Positions 1 through 10,297 of a stretch of 64,000 bases of DNA are shown here, in pieces. The notes under the pieces are model-generated. The model had not been told where the DNA came from. It saw only the letters and a program-made list of their open reading frames with translations, and ran no database searches. A program made the position numbers and the translations under genes. Each line of letters opens with the position of its first letter. Position 1 is the first letter of the stretch. This DNA is from Cordilura impudica. Its lineage: Eukaryota; Arthropoda; Insecta; Diptera; Scathophagidae. The stretch spans positions 123,389,431-123,453,430 of the forward strand of contig OY821521.1 of assembly GCA_963682025.1 (NCBI GenBank), in the 5' to 3' direction.

Positions 1-1
1 A

Positions 2-584
2 GTACCGATTAAAAATAAAATGCGGCATCTGAAAGCAACATACATGTCTGCTCTTAACTGGAAAAATCAAACCGGAGCTGGTCTTTTGGCCAACGGTGAT
101 GAAACGAGTGTAGAGGAGTACATTGCCAAGATTTGTCCAAAATGGAATAATCTAGAACAAATATTCCTACAAAGACGAGGTGTGAATCCTACATTTATAC
201 TAGAACTTTAGTTGAATCAGTAAATATTGATAATGTTGTCGAAGACACAAATTTTTTAGATTTCAACAATGTAGATGATAGTTCAGAAAATGGCACAATT
301 AGTTCTCCAGAACCGTCACCTAATTCTCAGTCTTCACTTGATGCAACATCGTTAAAAGAAACTATGAAAAAGTTTCAACAATCAACTCCAAAAACCAAAA
401 ATGGAAATTCGTTTTCTTTGCTTCTTTCATTGCAAGAAAAAATTTGGATATAGAAGTAAAGAAATTTGAACTAGAGAAGGTTAAATTGGAGCAGGATTTT
501 GAAATACGAAAACGTCAAGTGGAGAGTGAAGAAAGAATTAAAAAATACGAAATAGAAATGAAATATAAATCTGCTATTGAATAA
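2..584 (+). pseudogene. Myb/SANT-like accessory gene of a Harbinger element, 5' end outside window
   Basis: The reading frame is open from base 2, so the gene probably begins before the window. The first part (2-211) carries a SANT/MADF-like helix region with the motifs NQTGAGLLANGD and CPKWNNLEQIF, known from Myb-like proteins that accompany PIF/Harbinger transposases and bind the element ends. The match then moves to another frame near 200 and again near 410, and ends as a charged, probably coiled-coil tail (KKFELEKVKLEQ to KYKSAIE) with the stop at 582-584. The two frame changes make it a pseudogene. It faces the transposase at 711-2012 with only 126 bases between their stops, the usual two-gene Harbinger arrangement. 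A domesticated host Myb gene is less likely given this neighbour. Confidence 0.7.
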
Positions 585-710
585 AAAATATTTTGTTTTT
601 TCTATTAATTTATTTATAAAAATAAAATACACACATATGTACTTTTTTTTACTAAATGAATTTTATGAGTTTTGTTCCTTAATTAATTGTAAAAGCGCTT
701 GTGTTTTTAT

Positions 711-2012
711 TTATCCTTCTACTGTGGAGCAATTTTGTTGTTCATCGTTATCATTTGGTATTTCAAAGTCATCATTTTCTCTTGGTAATGCAAAATCCTC
801 TGCCTTGTTTTGATCCAATAAAATGTTGTGTAATATGGCGCAAACTAAAACCCAGTGGCAAGCTCCGTTTAAAGATGATTTGTTTTTTATTTGAATTTTT
901 AATTCTTTTAAGCTATTAAATAAATCGTTCTTTTAATAAATAACGGCTAATACGATAACGGCTTAAATTTTTGTTGAAATTAGTGCGCTCTTTTAAATTG
1001 GCTTCCGACGAATTTGTTCTGAAAGGAGTTATAACAGTGCTGGTTAATTTATACGAACTGTCCCCAGCTAACCATTGTGCTCCAGTTAAGAACTTATTCG
1101 AATTCAAAGACAAGTCACAATTGTTGTAAATTCTTGCATCGTGCACGCTTCCTCGATATCCCAGAACCAAATGGCGAACACAAAGACGATGGTCGCAAAT
1201 GCCTTGTACTTTTATCGAATAAATATGTTTCCTGGAAAAATATGATTCAGGGTCATCTAGTGGCTTTTCTGATAACTTTATTTCAGTACCATTTACGTAC
1301 CCAATACAATGGGGCAATTTGTGAAAAGTATTTGAAACCATTTTTATGCGCTCTAAATTGTCCGGTCAGTACAGAAATTGCTTCTTTAGTTTCAGTATCA
1401 CCTTAAAAATTCTGTCAGGGATTATCTGAAATTAAATATTTTCCAATTAGTTATTGCAACTAATACATAACATTTTACCTGTTACTTGAATAGTTCCACC
1501 ATCACCAATTCCAAATAAACTAGAAAAGCGTTGCGCCTTCTCCATATGAACCCAACCGATATAAAACAATTATTAATTGTAATTCTACAGGAAACTGTTG
1601 GCATGAACGTGGACCATAGAAAACTTAATCAATTTAAATTAAATTTAGAATTTTTTGAAAACTGTGCCAACTGACCCGCATAATTTGCTTGAATCTGTTC
1701 TCATCCAAATATGGCAAGACATCGGAAAGAAAATTACGTGACTTTGGAACAGAATGATGTACAAATGGCACTGCGTATCGAAAGTATTCTCCAGCTGCAA
1801 GAACATAAGTGAAATCTTCCAAAATTTCATCTTCTTTCTTACGTTGCTTATCTGTAAAATTTCAAAAAAGTGGTAAAATAAAAAAAAAATATATATATAA
1901 ATAAATTATGACTACCGTCGTTTGGTCCAAAAAATTGTAAAGTTAATAAATCACCAACAACAATGTCTTCAAAGACCTTAAGCAATTTAGTTTTTTCGCT
2001 TTGGTTGGGCAT
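711..2012 (-). pseudogene. PIF/Harbinger transposase (DDE_Tnp_4 type), intron-containing, broken
   Basis: The start is the ATG at 2012. Exon 1 (2012-1916) gives 32 residues plus one base. A GT-AG intron of 64 bases (1915-1852) follows, and exon 2 joins in frame and contains FKQIMRVSWHSF. A second possible GT-AG intron is 1478-1426. The DDE core is at 1341-916: GYVNGTEI (first Asp region altered to Asn), YFSRKHIYSI, GYRGSVHDARIY and GDSSYKL. The C-terminal part continues to a stop at 711 (NGACHWVLVCAILHN). Breaks: two in-frame stops just after LNLI near 1630, a frame shift near 1540, a Trp-to-stop change at 1368-1366, and a frame shift near 916. Harbinger transposases cut and paste DNA with TWA target duplications. 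The element's outer ends were not located. Confidence 0.85.
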
Positions 2013-2047
2013 TTTTATTGTTATATAAAATTTTTAGTTTTGTTTTT

Positions 2048-2836
2048 TATACCCTATACCACTATGTGGTTTGGGTATAATGACTTTGTGCTGCTGTTTG
2101 TAACAACCAAAAATATTTGACCTAGACCCATCTTTAATTATACCGATCGAATCAGAATCACTTTCTGAGTTGATTTAACAATGTCCGTCCGTCCGTCCGT
2201 CCGTCCGTCCGTCTGTGTGTCCATGTAAAGCTTGTAATCAAACTGCAGGTCGCAAATATGAATATATTTTGATGAAATTTGGTATATAAGCTTTTATCGG
2301 CCATGGGATGAACGCTATTGAAATTGGTGAGAATCGGTCCATGTTCAGACCTAGCCCCCATACAAATTACCCATATGAAATCGACATAAATTGCCATAAG
2401 ATCCAAATTGTCATATAGATCTTACTCAAATTGGGTTTGTATGCGTTCATTACATCCACTAATGAGTAGTCCAAAAATGATCCCTTTGACCCCATATAGA
2501 GCTGCTTCCCGATCTTCACTTAAATCTATTAAAAAACAAAAATATTGCACTGATTCTTCTCAAATTTTGTTTGTACATATTTTTGCAAAATACAAGAGAC
2601 TTTAACAAACATGATCAGGATCGGTCCATTTTTGGACCTAGTCCCTTTATAGATATAGCATCCGATATGAACTTTTTCATATCTGCAGCCAAAAAAATTA
2701 ATAAAAATCCCACTCAAATTTGGTTTTTGCTTATTTTCAATGTCCAGTTAGTTGGGCCTAAGAGATAGGGTTTCTAAACGCATGGTATAGGGTATCGTAT
2801 AGTCGGTCTAGACCGACTATAATTTTCTTACTTGTT
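2048..2836 (+). repeat. DINE-1/mini-me-like non-autonomous Helitron repeat, family 1 copy 1
   Basis: It starts with an inverted TATACCC...GGGTATA motif and carries a (GTCC)n microsatellite near 2190-2210. It ends with GGTATAGGGTATCGTATAGT, a short palindrome (GTCGGTCTAGACCGAC) and then CTTACTTGTT. This arrangement matches the fly DINE-1/mini-me repeats, treated as non-autonomous Helentron relatives. Related copies lie at 33174-33532 (+) and 59812-60113 (-). No coding capacity. Confidence 0.75.
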
Positions 2837-3159
2837 TTTATTTAATTTATTTTTTGTTTTGACATTTCTATCAAATTGACGTTAACTATTAAAAATTGGA
2901 CAATAGTTTAAAAAGGGGCTTCATGAATCAAGTCTCGCAAATTTGCCCAATTATCTTAAGTTATAAAAAAATACATATGTATTTCTTTAGTGGTTGTTAA
3001 GCCATTTGTGTATTATTTCCATTAAATTTTGCAATAATACAGTCTTCAGACGTATTTAAATGCATGTCCATTACATTGGACAAATTTACTTTGTGGGTTT
3101 TTTTTTTGTCAGTATTACTGCTTAAGTTCAGATCTAAGTGATGCAGGAGAAGATGATAA

Positions 3160-3765
3160 AGTTGGCGTGAAGGTAGGCGTGGCCAGAAAGATATATAATC
3201 CGACCTTTGCTGGTGTACAGAGATCACGTGTACCAAATTTCAGAGAAAGTCATTGAAAAATAAATGTTTGTATAGCAGTCGAATAAAAAAACAAATAAAA
3301 GGAAAAAATAAATTTTATATACATAGAAGTAGTTGCCTGTAGTACAGAGATTGTGCGTACCAGATTTCAGAGAAATCCGTTGAAAAATAAAAATTTGTAC
3401 AGCGATCAAATATACCAAAAAAACAGAAAATGAACTGTATACAAAAAATGAGCCTAAAAGTAGTCGTGGCCGGTAAGAATCATATGTGGACCTTTCCCGG
3501 AGTACAGAGATCGCGCGTACCAAATTTTAGAGAAGTCCGTTGAAAATTAAAATTTTTTATAGCAAACAAATATGCCAAAAAACAGAAAATGAATTTCGTA
3601 AACAAAGTGGGTATGAAAGTAGCCGAAGCCAGTAAGAATCATATGGCGACCTTTTCTGGAATACAGAGATCGTCTGTACCAAATTTCGGAGAAATCCGCT
3701 GAAAACTAAAAATTTGTATTGCGGTCAAACAAACAGAAAATGAATTTTATATACATAGTTACATA
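3160..3765. repeat. Tandem array, four degenerate units of about 130-160 bp
   Basis: The core GTACAGAGATCGCGCGTACC (variants) recurs at about 3214, 3342, 3502 and 3660, each followed by AAATTTCAGAGAAATCCG-like sequence and an A-rich stretch. Spacing is about 128, 160 and 159 bases. Short open frames on the minus strand only follow the repeat. No gene is supported. Confidence 0.75.
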
Positions 3766-5060
3766 CTTATATAGATTTGTTGTTCAATTAAATGATATAA
3801 TTTGTACCCAATAATTTCTATATCTACAAATAACGAGTTCAGTGAATTTTGACTTTTCAACAATAAATAAATAAAAATAAATAATATACATAATTATCTA
3901 AAAATTGAATTCACAATTTAGGAAAAAAAATTCGCAGAAGTCTTTATAATGAAAAAATATTACATAAAAAAGCATTTGTCTAGGAAACTAAGCTACATAC
4001 AGTAAAAACGCCATAATTTCGATTCATCCACACTTTGCACAAAAAATCCAATTTTTATATGAAAAATAATAAAAAATAAAAAATTCATATATCTGGGAAA
4101 CTAAGCTAAATAGAGCAAAAAGGGCTTTAATTTGAGATCATCCAGATTTTTGACCAACATCGAATATTTTTATGAAAAAATAAAAAGATAAACCAACCAA
4201 TCATATCATAGTTTCAATACAAAGTTACAATAATATGTTATTATCTCAAAAATGAAAAGAAAAACATTCATTAAAAAACCGATTAACCGACACAACAAAA
4301 CCAAAATATTCAAAATATTCAAAATCGTAGTCGTTTCTCGACAGTCATCGTACTTGTTTTTGAATTTTTAATTTTTTGGCATTATGTAAAATTTTCAACA
4401 GTAAAGAAGCTGTAATAGATTGAAACAGCACATAGCTAAAAAAAATTAACAAATTTAAAAGTTATGAAACGATCTGTCATAAAAAATTACAAAAATATGT
4501 AGTTTTCGACAAACATAATATCATTTTTTGATATTCAACACTCAGTATTTCGAAAAAGTGTTTTGCATGTATTACTTTCTGAAGTTGCCTTAATACATGT
4601 ATAGTTTTTGTATAATATATCTATTTGAATCGGCAAAATAGAAGTTAAAAAGCTTTTGTAAATAATAGATAAATTTGAGAAATTTAAATCTTAAATTCAT
4701 ATTTTATAAAATCTTTTGTTCTTTAGCCAGTTCATTTGTAGTACCGATCTAAAGAATTTTCAATTGGGGTAATTAATACCTTATCTAATTTGTTGAATGA
4801 GAAGTGTGCTTATATTATTTTTGTGACCTACAACATGATTGCAGATTTCATTAATTAAATTCGCAAAGTAAGGTAATATTTAATTTATCCTTTAAAATCA
4901 ATTTAAGATATTTATGTTTTAGACTTAAAAACTTAATTTGCATCAAAAATCACATAAGAAAATTTCAATCTGCAATTCAAATTAAATGCAATATTTTGTT
5001 CTTTAACCAATTCGTCAATATCACCGATATACAGCATTATCTTTATCACTTGAGGTATTA
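3766..5060. other. AT-rich non-coding stretch
   Basis: No open frame with recognisable protein sequence. A motif around TTTTGTTCTTTAGCCAGTTC near 4718 recurs in altered form near 4994, so part of the stretch is an old duplication. Nothing else seen. Confidence 0.5.
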
Positions 5061-5069
5061 TCAAAAATT

Positions 5070-5340
5070 TGTATGAATGAAAAGTTGAATGTATGAATTG
5101 ATTTACATATATAAGTTTGTGTGTGAGAGGATTGTATGTGTGGTAAGTATGAACTATTATATCCTTATTTGTTAAGTTGTTTTTTCTAGGCTTAGATTTT
5201 TTTTCAGTAATAATTGCATGAATGAAAAATTGAATCTGTGAGTTGATTCACACATAAGTTTTTTTGTGAGTGGATTCATATTTGTGAAGTTGTTTTGTTC
5301 TAGGCTTAGATTTTTTCCAGTTGTAATGAATGAGAACGAT
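5070..5340. repeat. Tandem duplication, two units of about 115-145 bp
   Basis: GAATGAAAAGTTGAATGTAT near 5075 and GAATGAAAAATTGAATCTGT near 5219 begin two related units. Each is followed by a TTTGTGTGTGAG-like stretch and a TTCTAGGCTTAGATTTTTT segment (near 5185 and 5300). No coding signal. Confidence 0.6.
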
Positions 5341-5612
5341 GATCCTGCTTCTAGAATGCGTCGATTTGAATATTTTTTATCTGTTTTGATACTCAAACAC
5401 AATCACAATCTCACAAACACAATCTTTTTCATATGTACATATGTAATAATATAATTTTATATTTAACACTATATTAAAAGAAATTTAATTTATTATAAAT
5501 TTTTCGTGCATTTAATTTTAAAGTGTTTGTTTTATTCATAATTTTTAAACGGGCACCTAGGCGCCACACAATTAACTAGTAAATTATATGGATACTTATT
5601 CCTTTATTTATA

Positions 5613-6918
5613 ACGGGTGATTTTTTAAGAGCTTGATAACTTTTTTTAAAAAAAAAACGCATAAAATTTGCAAAATCTCATCGGTTCTTTATTTGAAACG
5701 TTAGATTGGTCCATGACATTTACTTTTTGAAGATAATTTCATTTAAATGTTGACCGCGGCTGCGTCTTAGGTGGTCCATTCGGAAAGTCCAATTTTGGGC
5801 AACTTTTTCGAGCATTTCGGCCGGAATAGCCCGAATTTCTTCGGAAATGTTGTCTTCCAAAGCTGGAATAGTTGCTGGCTTATTTCTGTAGACTTTAGAC
5901 TTGACGTAGCCCCACAAAAAATAGTCTAAAGGCGTCAAATCGCATGATCTTGGTGGCCAACTTACCGGTCCATTTCTTGAGATGAATTGTTCTCCGAAGT
6001 TTTCCCTCAAAATGGCCATAGAATCGCGAGCTGTGTGGCATGTAGCGCCATCTTGTTGAAACCACATGTCAACCAAGTTCAGTTCTTCCATTTTTGGCAA
6101 CAAAAAGTTTGTTAGCATCGAACGATAGCGATCGCCATTCACCGTAACGTTGCGTCCAACAGCATCTTTGAAAAAATACGGTCCAATGATTCCACCAGCG
6201 TACAAACCACACCAAACAGTGCATTTTTCGGGATGCATGGGCAGTTCTTGAACGGCTTCTGGTTGCTCTTCACTCCAAATACGGCAATTTTGCTTATTTA
6301 CGAAGCCATTCAACCAGAAATGAGCCTCATCGCTGAACAAAATTTGTCGATAAAAAAGCGGATTTTCTGCCAACTTTTCTAGGGCCCATTCACTGAAAAT
6401 TAGACGTTGTGGCAGATCGTTCGGCTTCAGTTCTTGCACGAGCTGTATTTTATACGGTTTTACACCAAGATCTTTGCGTAAAATCTTCCATGTGGTCGAA
6501 TAACACAAACCCAATTGCTGCGAACGGCGACGAATCGACATTTCACGGTCTTCAGTAACACTCTCAGAAACAGACGCAATATTCTCTTCTGTACGCACTG
6601 TACGCATTCGTGTGGTTGGTTTAATGTCCAATAAAGTAAACTGAGTGCGAAACTTGGTCACAATCGCATTAATTGTTTGCTCACTTGGTCGATTATGTAG
6701 ACCATAAATCGGACGTAAAGCGCGAAACACATTTCGAACCGAACACTGATTTTGGTAATAAAATTCAATGATTTGCAAGCGTTGCTCGTTAGTAAGTCTA
6801 TTCATGATGAAATGTCAAAGCATACTGAGCATCTTTCTCTTTGACACCATGTCTGAAATCCCACGTGATCTGTCAAATACTAATGCATGAAAATCCTAAC
6901 CTCAAAAAAATCACCCGT
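5613..6918 (-). mobile_element. Complete DD41D (rosa-like) mariner transposon
   Basis: The element is flanked by TA at 5611-5612 and 6919-6920. The terminal inverted repeat begins ACGGGTGATTTTTT at both ends, with further pairing (AAGAG against TGAGG). It is 1306 bp long and has a single uninterrupted transposase gene on the minus strand. Intact ends, the TA duplication and the open gene suggest a recent insertion that may still be active. Its ends and protein differ from the two other DD41D copies in this window, so it is a separate family. Confidence 0.92.
5720..6805 (-). CDS. Mariner DD41D transposase, 361 aa, open
   Basis: This enzyme cuts out its own element and inserts it at TA dinucleotides in the nucleus. 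The N-terminal part has a helix-turn-helix region (NEQRLQIIEFYYQNQCSVRN) and a second HTH around RRRSQQLGLCYSTTWKILRK. The catalytic domain shows FSDEAHF (first Asp), WFQQDGATCHTA (second Asp) and SCDLTPLDYFLWG (third Asp in PLDY). There are 41 residues between the second and third Asp, the spacing of the rosa-type DD41D group rather than classic DD34D mariners. The start is the only ATG that gives the full N-terminal HTH, and the frame has no stop or shift over 361 residues, the usual length. The gene lies 113 bp inside the right terminal repeat. Activity is inferred from integrity only. Confidence 0.93.
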   Translation of the reverse strand: MNRLTNEQRLQIIEFYYQNQCSVRNVFRALRPIYGLHNRPSEQTINAIVTKFRTQFTLLDIKPTTRMRTVRTEENIASVSESVTEDREMSIRRRSQQLGLCYSTTWKILRKDLGVKPYKIQLVQELKPNDLPQRLIFSEWALEKLAENPLFYRQILFSDEAHFWLNGFVNKQNCRIWSEEQPEAVQELPMHPEKCTVWCGLYAGGIIGPYFFKDAVGRNVTVNGDRYRSMLTNFLLPKMEELNLVDMWFQQDGATCHTARDSMAILRENFGEQFISRNGPVSWPPRSCDLTPLDYFLWGYVKSKVYRNKPATIPALEDNISEEIRAIPAEMLEKVAQNWTFRMDHLRRSRGQHLNEIIFKK

Positions 6919-6920
6919 TA

Positions 6921-7228
6921 ATATTAAAACAATTGATCGTATTTAATAAGAAAAATGTTTCAAATGCTTACTGTTTCTAATCTGATAGTTTTTCTACAAA
7001 ACAAATATTTTAAATTCATCAAAGTATGATAAATTATTTAAAAAATTTACTAATAATATGAAAATTTTTCTATAAAAATCAATTTTATAGTTCTTCTTAC
7101 ATCGAAAGCATTGAAAAACTTACCAAAATTACTTAAAGTTTCTTAAAATCTTGAAATAATTAACTCATTTATAGTTAATATCTAGTTATTATGAAAAAAA
7201 AGTTTCTTTTTAAAAACAAAAACTTTGA
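6921..7228. other. AT-rich spacer
   Basis: Nothing recognisable. It leads into the tandem array at 7229. Confidence 0.4.
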
Positions 7229-7512
7229 AAATTTATTAAGGAAAAGGTAAATTTAAAGAATTTTAAAGAAAATTTACTAAGGAAAGGTAAATTTTTAAGA
7301 AAATTTACTATGGATAGGTAAATTTTTAAAAAAAATTACTAAGGAAAAGGTAAATTTTAAGAATTTTTAATTTTTAAGTAAAATTTACTAAGGATAGGTA
7401 AATTTTTAAGAAAATTTACTAAGGAGAAGGTAAATTTTCAGAATTTTTTTAGAAAATTTACTAAGGAAAAGGTAAATTTTCAGAATTTTTTAGAAAATTT
7501 ACTAAGGAAAAT
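7229..7512. repeat. Tandem array with hairpin-forming units of about 40-45 bp
   Basis: About seven units of the type TTTACTAAGGAAAAGGTAAA separated by TTTTAAGAATTTTTAGAAAA-like spacers. Each core is an inverted repeat (AAATTTAC ... GTAAATTT), so each unit can form a hairpin in single-stranded DNA or RNA. The last units (7420-7510) are nearly identical, which suggests recent expansion. Not a CRISPR array: the units are contiguous and the spacers are also repeated. Confidence 0.75.
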
Positions 7513-8107
7513 TAAATTTGGTTGCTCTGTATAGATATGAACAATAAATAATATGTTTGTGTTAGTAAACAGCAATAAACAGCTTTAGGCTTGTGGTTAA
7601 ATGATTATGTGATTTCACAATATTGTGAAATAAAAATTTAATATAAAAACTACGATACTACAACATTAAAATTGTATTGTGAAATAAAAAATTTAATATA
7701 AAAAAACACTTTGAATTGATTAAAGATCCAATATAAATATAATTATAAAACATAGAGAACAAATATAAAAAAGGCAAAATAAAAAAGAAAATCAAAGCTC
7801 TTAAATATTCAAAGTTAACGGAATTAAAAAGTTGCCACCTGTAAATTCAAAAGTGTACTGTATGAAAGACAGTGTCATCTATATGTTACGAACAAATTTT
7901 TTTTAAAAGGTTTCTAAACATGAATATAATAATAGTTAGTGGGCGATTCAAACAGTATGAAAACTTCATTAATTTTTCTGAACATGAATATTAATAGCCA
8001 TAGGGCGATTCAAAACTGCATGAAAACTGCATTTAGGTTTGTGACTTTGCTAAAAAAAAACCGTCCTGCCAAGTGAAAAAGTGATTTAGAACGTACATAA
8101 CACTACT
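7513..8107. other. AT-rich stretch with a 60-bp tandem duplication
   Basis: Two related units, about 7918-7972 and 7981-8035, share ACATGAATAT, GGGCGATTCAAA and ATGAAAACT. No gene is seen. Confidence 0.5.
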
Positions 8108-8957
8108 ACTTACATAAAAGACAAACCATGTTCATGGGGTATCAAAATGTTCTTTTTATGCGGTAGGAGTGGAATACCCTATGATTTCATTATCTACCAA
8201 GATTCTACAACACCACTTAACCAAATATTAGTCAAGACCATAGGAAGTGGATCAGCAGTTCTATTGCACTTAGCAAAGCGCATTCCAATGCATTCTCAGG
8301 GTCACAAAATATATATTGATAATTACTTCCCTTCTTTTCAAGTACTTGATATTCTTCCGGACTTATGCAGCAGGAACGGTACGAAGCATTCGATTAAGCA
8401 ATCCACCTTTGCCAGATCAAAAGTTTTGAGAAAGTGTGGAAGAGGTTCTGCTTCAGAATACTATAGTGAGAAGGGAAAAGTGGTATTTACAAGGTTGGTT
8501 TTAGAATTCTTCCTGTTTATTATTTATTTCTGAACGAGTTAATAAATTTTTTTTATTAAATTTTCAGGTGGTTTGACAACAAGGTTGTAAATCTAGCTTC
8601 GAATTTCGTGGGAGTCGGCTCATCAGATATGGTGAAGAGATGGGACAAAAACATCAAAATATGTAGAAGTAAACAGTCCTGAAGTTGTGCTGTTATACAA
8701 TAACATATGAGTGGAGTGGAACTCCTAGCTCAAATGCTACAGTACTATAGAATCAACATTCGTACTTAAAAATGGACCGTACGAGTAATAATGCATGTTG
8801 TTGATTTGGCGCTACCAGCTTCGTGGATGCAATATAAAAAAGCGAGTGAAATATATGGAATCCCACAAAAAGACATATAAGATTCCTTAAGTTTTCGTGC
8901 TGAGTTTCGTGTATATCAACGACTTCTAATAAACCATTGCAAAATTCACTCAAACTA
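8108..8957 (+). pseudogene. piggyBac-type transposase remnant with an intron
   Basis: The frame KDKPCSWGIKMFFLCGRSG continues through SGIPYDFIIYQ, HKIYIDNYFPSF and GRGSASEY, all marks of the piggyBac DDE domain (DDE_Tnp_1_7), a cut-and-paste enzyme for TTAA sites. The Asp in IYIDNYF corresponds to a catalytic-core Asp. At 8494-8567 there is a 74-base GT-AG intron, and joining across it gives RWFDNKVVNLASNFVG in frame, the expected next block. After DMVKRWDKN the match breaks into several frames, with stops, up to about 8957 (RVIMHVVDLALP, LSFRAEFRVYQRL). The N-terminal third is missing. It is a pseudogene of an intron-bearing, PGBD-like gene or element. No TTAA-bounded ends were found. Confidence 0.8.
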
Positions 8958-9190
8958 AAAAAAAAAAACAAATTAAAGTGCTTCTGCTAAAGAAGTTCAA
9001 CCGAAAGATATTTTCATATTAATATTTTGTATTTTTTAATACGTATTCTACATTAAATTTAAACATACAAATTTTAACAATTAAAGTTTATTTTCGACCT
9101 TTTATCAGTATATTACTATGATTTTTGAGAAATTAATCTAATGGGCTTTTATGGCAATTTATCAAAAATCAGATAAAATCTTATTTATTT

Positions 9191-9240
9191 TTTCATCCTA
9201 GGTTTCGTTGTCTTTTTTCCAACTTCTTCAGGGATATTTA
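9191..9240 (-). ncRNA. Hammerhead-like motif, copy 1
   Basis: Read on the minus strand: a CUGAAGA box, a stem GUUG/CAAC with a 9-base loop, a GAAA box, then CCUA. A 4-bp outer stem (AUCC/GGAU) closes it. This resembles the minimal hammerhead ribozymes of Penelope-like elements and retrozymes. One extra A precedes the GUUG stem, so the fold is imperfect and catalysis is doubtful. A related motif lies at 22452-22499 in the same orientation. Confidence 0.35.
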
Positions 9241-9403
9241 TTTAGTGTGGCAACGATATTAATACACAAAGTAATAATAACACAGTGATACAAAATCGAA
9301 CTTTCCGAACGCGAATGGGATGAAACCAAATGCAAATGAAAGTTGACATTATCCATAACAAAACCATCAAAGGTTATTTTAAGGTTAACAAGAAAAATCA
9401 TTA

Positions 9404-9745
9404 AAAATATGATAAAATAATGCTTATTTATTTTTATTATCCTGGAAATTTGTGGCATCTTAATGTTTATGGGGTCGAGGAATCCATTTTTGATATTTAT
9501 TTCTTCCTAAAACTCACGCTAGATGGCGCTGTGCAATTTTTTTTTTTTTTTTGTAGATTTTCATAGAAAAAACCGTGTAATTACATTTTTTGAAAAATCA
9601 ATTTTTAATGTTGGCTTCATTGTAAAATATATTTCTAATGATATCACGAAGTACACTGAATATTTTCAGTACGTTACTATTACAAAAATGCTATTTTTAT
9701 AGAAAAAATTTACTTTTTTAGTACAAAAGAACCTTTTTATTTAAA
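9404..9745 (+). repeat. Left arm of a long imperfect inverted repeat
   Basis: The stretch from AATAATGCTTATTTATTTTT (near 9418) to TTGGCTTCATTGTAAAAT (near 9630) matches the reverse complement of 22105-22345 closely, with weaker match to about 9745. It includes CTCACGCTAGATGGCGCTGT in both arms. The arms bracket all exons of the broken gene at 9796-21232. No target duplication was identified. Confidence 0.75.
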
Positions 9746-9795
9746 AGTATTACAACTTATTATATCTTATATCTATTATACAATTTTGGATCCGC

Positions 9796-10297
9796 TTAAT
9801 CATCATCACTATCACTGTCAATTTGCATGATAGAAGTAGCAAAAGGTCCAGAAGCAGTAGGTTGTGGATCTGTGTATGTTTCTGGTTCTTGCTCTTCGTC
9901 AGTATCCTCTTCATCGGTGGCTCTCTTTAACCACCAGCATAAATCTCCTAACATAGAATCTAGTTTCTTTCCTCTGTACCTAGTTTCCATGATTAAAGCT
10001 ACTTGGTGAAAACGTTCACCTTGCTCATCCGATTCGGTGGAAAGTTTGTTTTTCAAACCAATCCATGTGGTGATGGAGAAAATGAATTTTTAAAGACATA
10101 TTCACGCCAAGTTCCTCCAAGGCTTGCAAGAGACGTTTAAATCTCTGTGAAATATCTGCTTCTCGTTTCTTACCAATAACATTTTCGATTACGTCTTTCA
10201 TTGCATTTCGTGCAATTTATTGATTTTGATGCAAAGAATTATCAACATCATTATATTTCATCAATCTTCTAATGGCTGGACATTAAACATACCTGTA
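9796..10297 (-). pseudogene. C-terminal exon of a broken multi-exon gene of unknown function
   Basis: An acceptor (TTCTAATTTTACAG, minus strand) ends at 10298. The exon reads IRRLMKYNDVDNS, ARNAMKDVIENVIGKK, LQALEELGVNMSLKIHFLHH, then SDEQGERFHQ, METRYRGKKLDSMLGDLCWW and LKR, with an acidic tail (DSDSDDD) and a stop at 9796. I recognise this as an arthropod protein family with many copies per genome and no known function to me. The family signature is the block NMSLKIHFLH followed by ESDEQGERFHQ. Breaks: a frame shift near the exon start, an in-frame stop after LHQNQ, and a one-base shift after HMDWF near 10058. Other parts of the same gene lie at 19306-19856, 20134-20328 and 21098-21232. Confidence 0.6.

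Noticed and set aside
7229..7512. CRISPR-like array
   Set aside because: The spacers are themselves repeated, there are no cas genes, and the genome is eukaryotic. It is a minisatellite.
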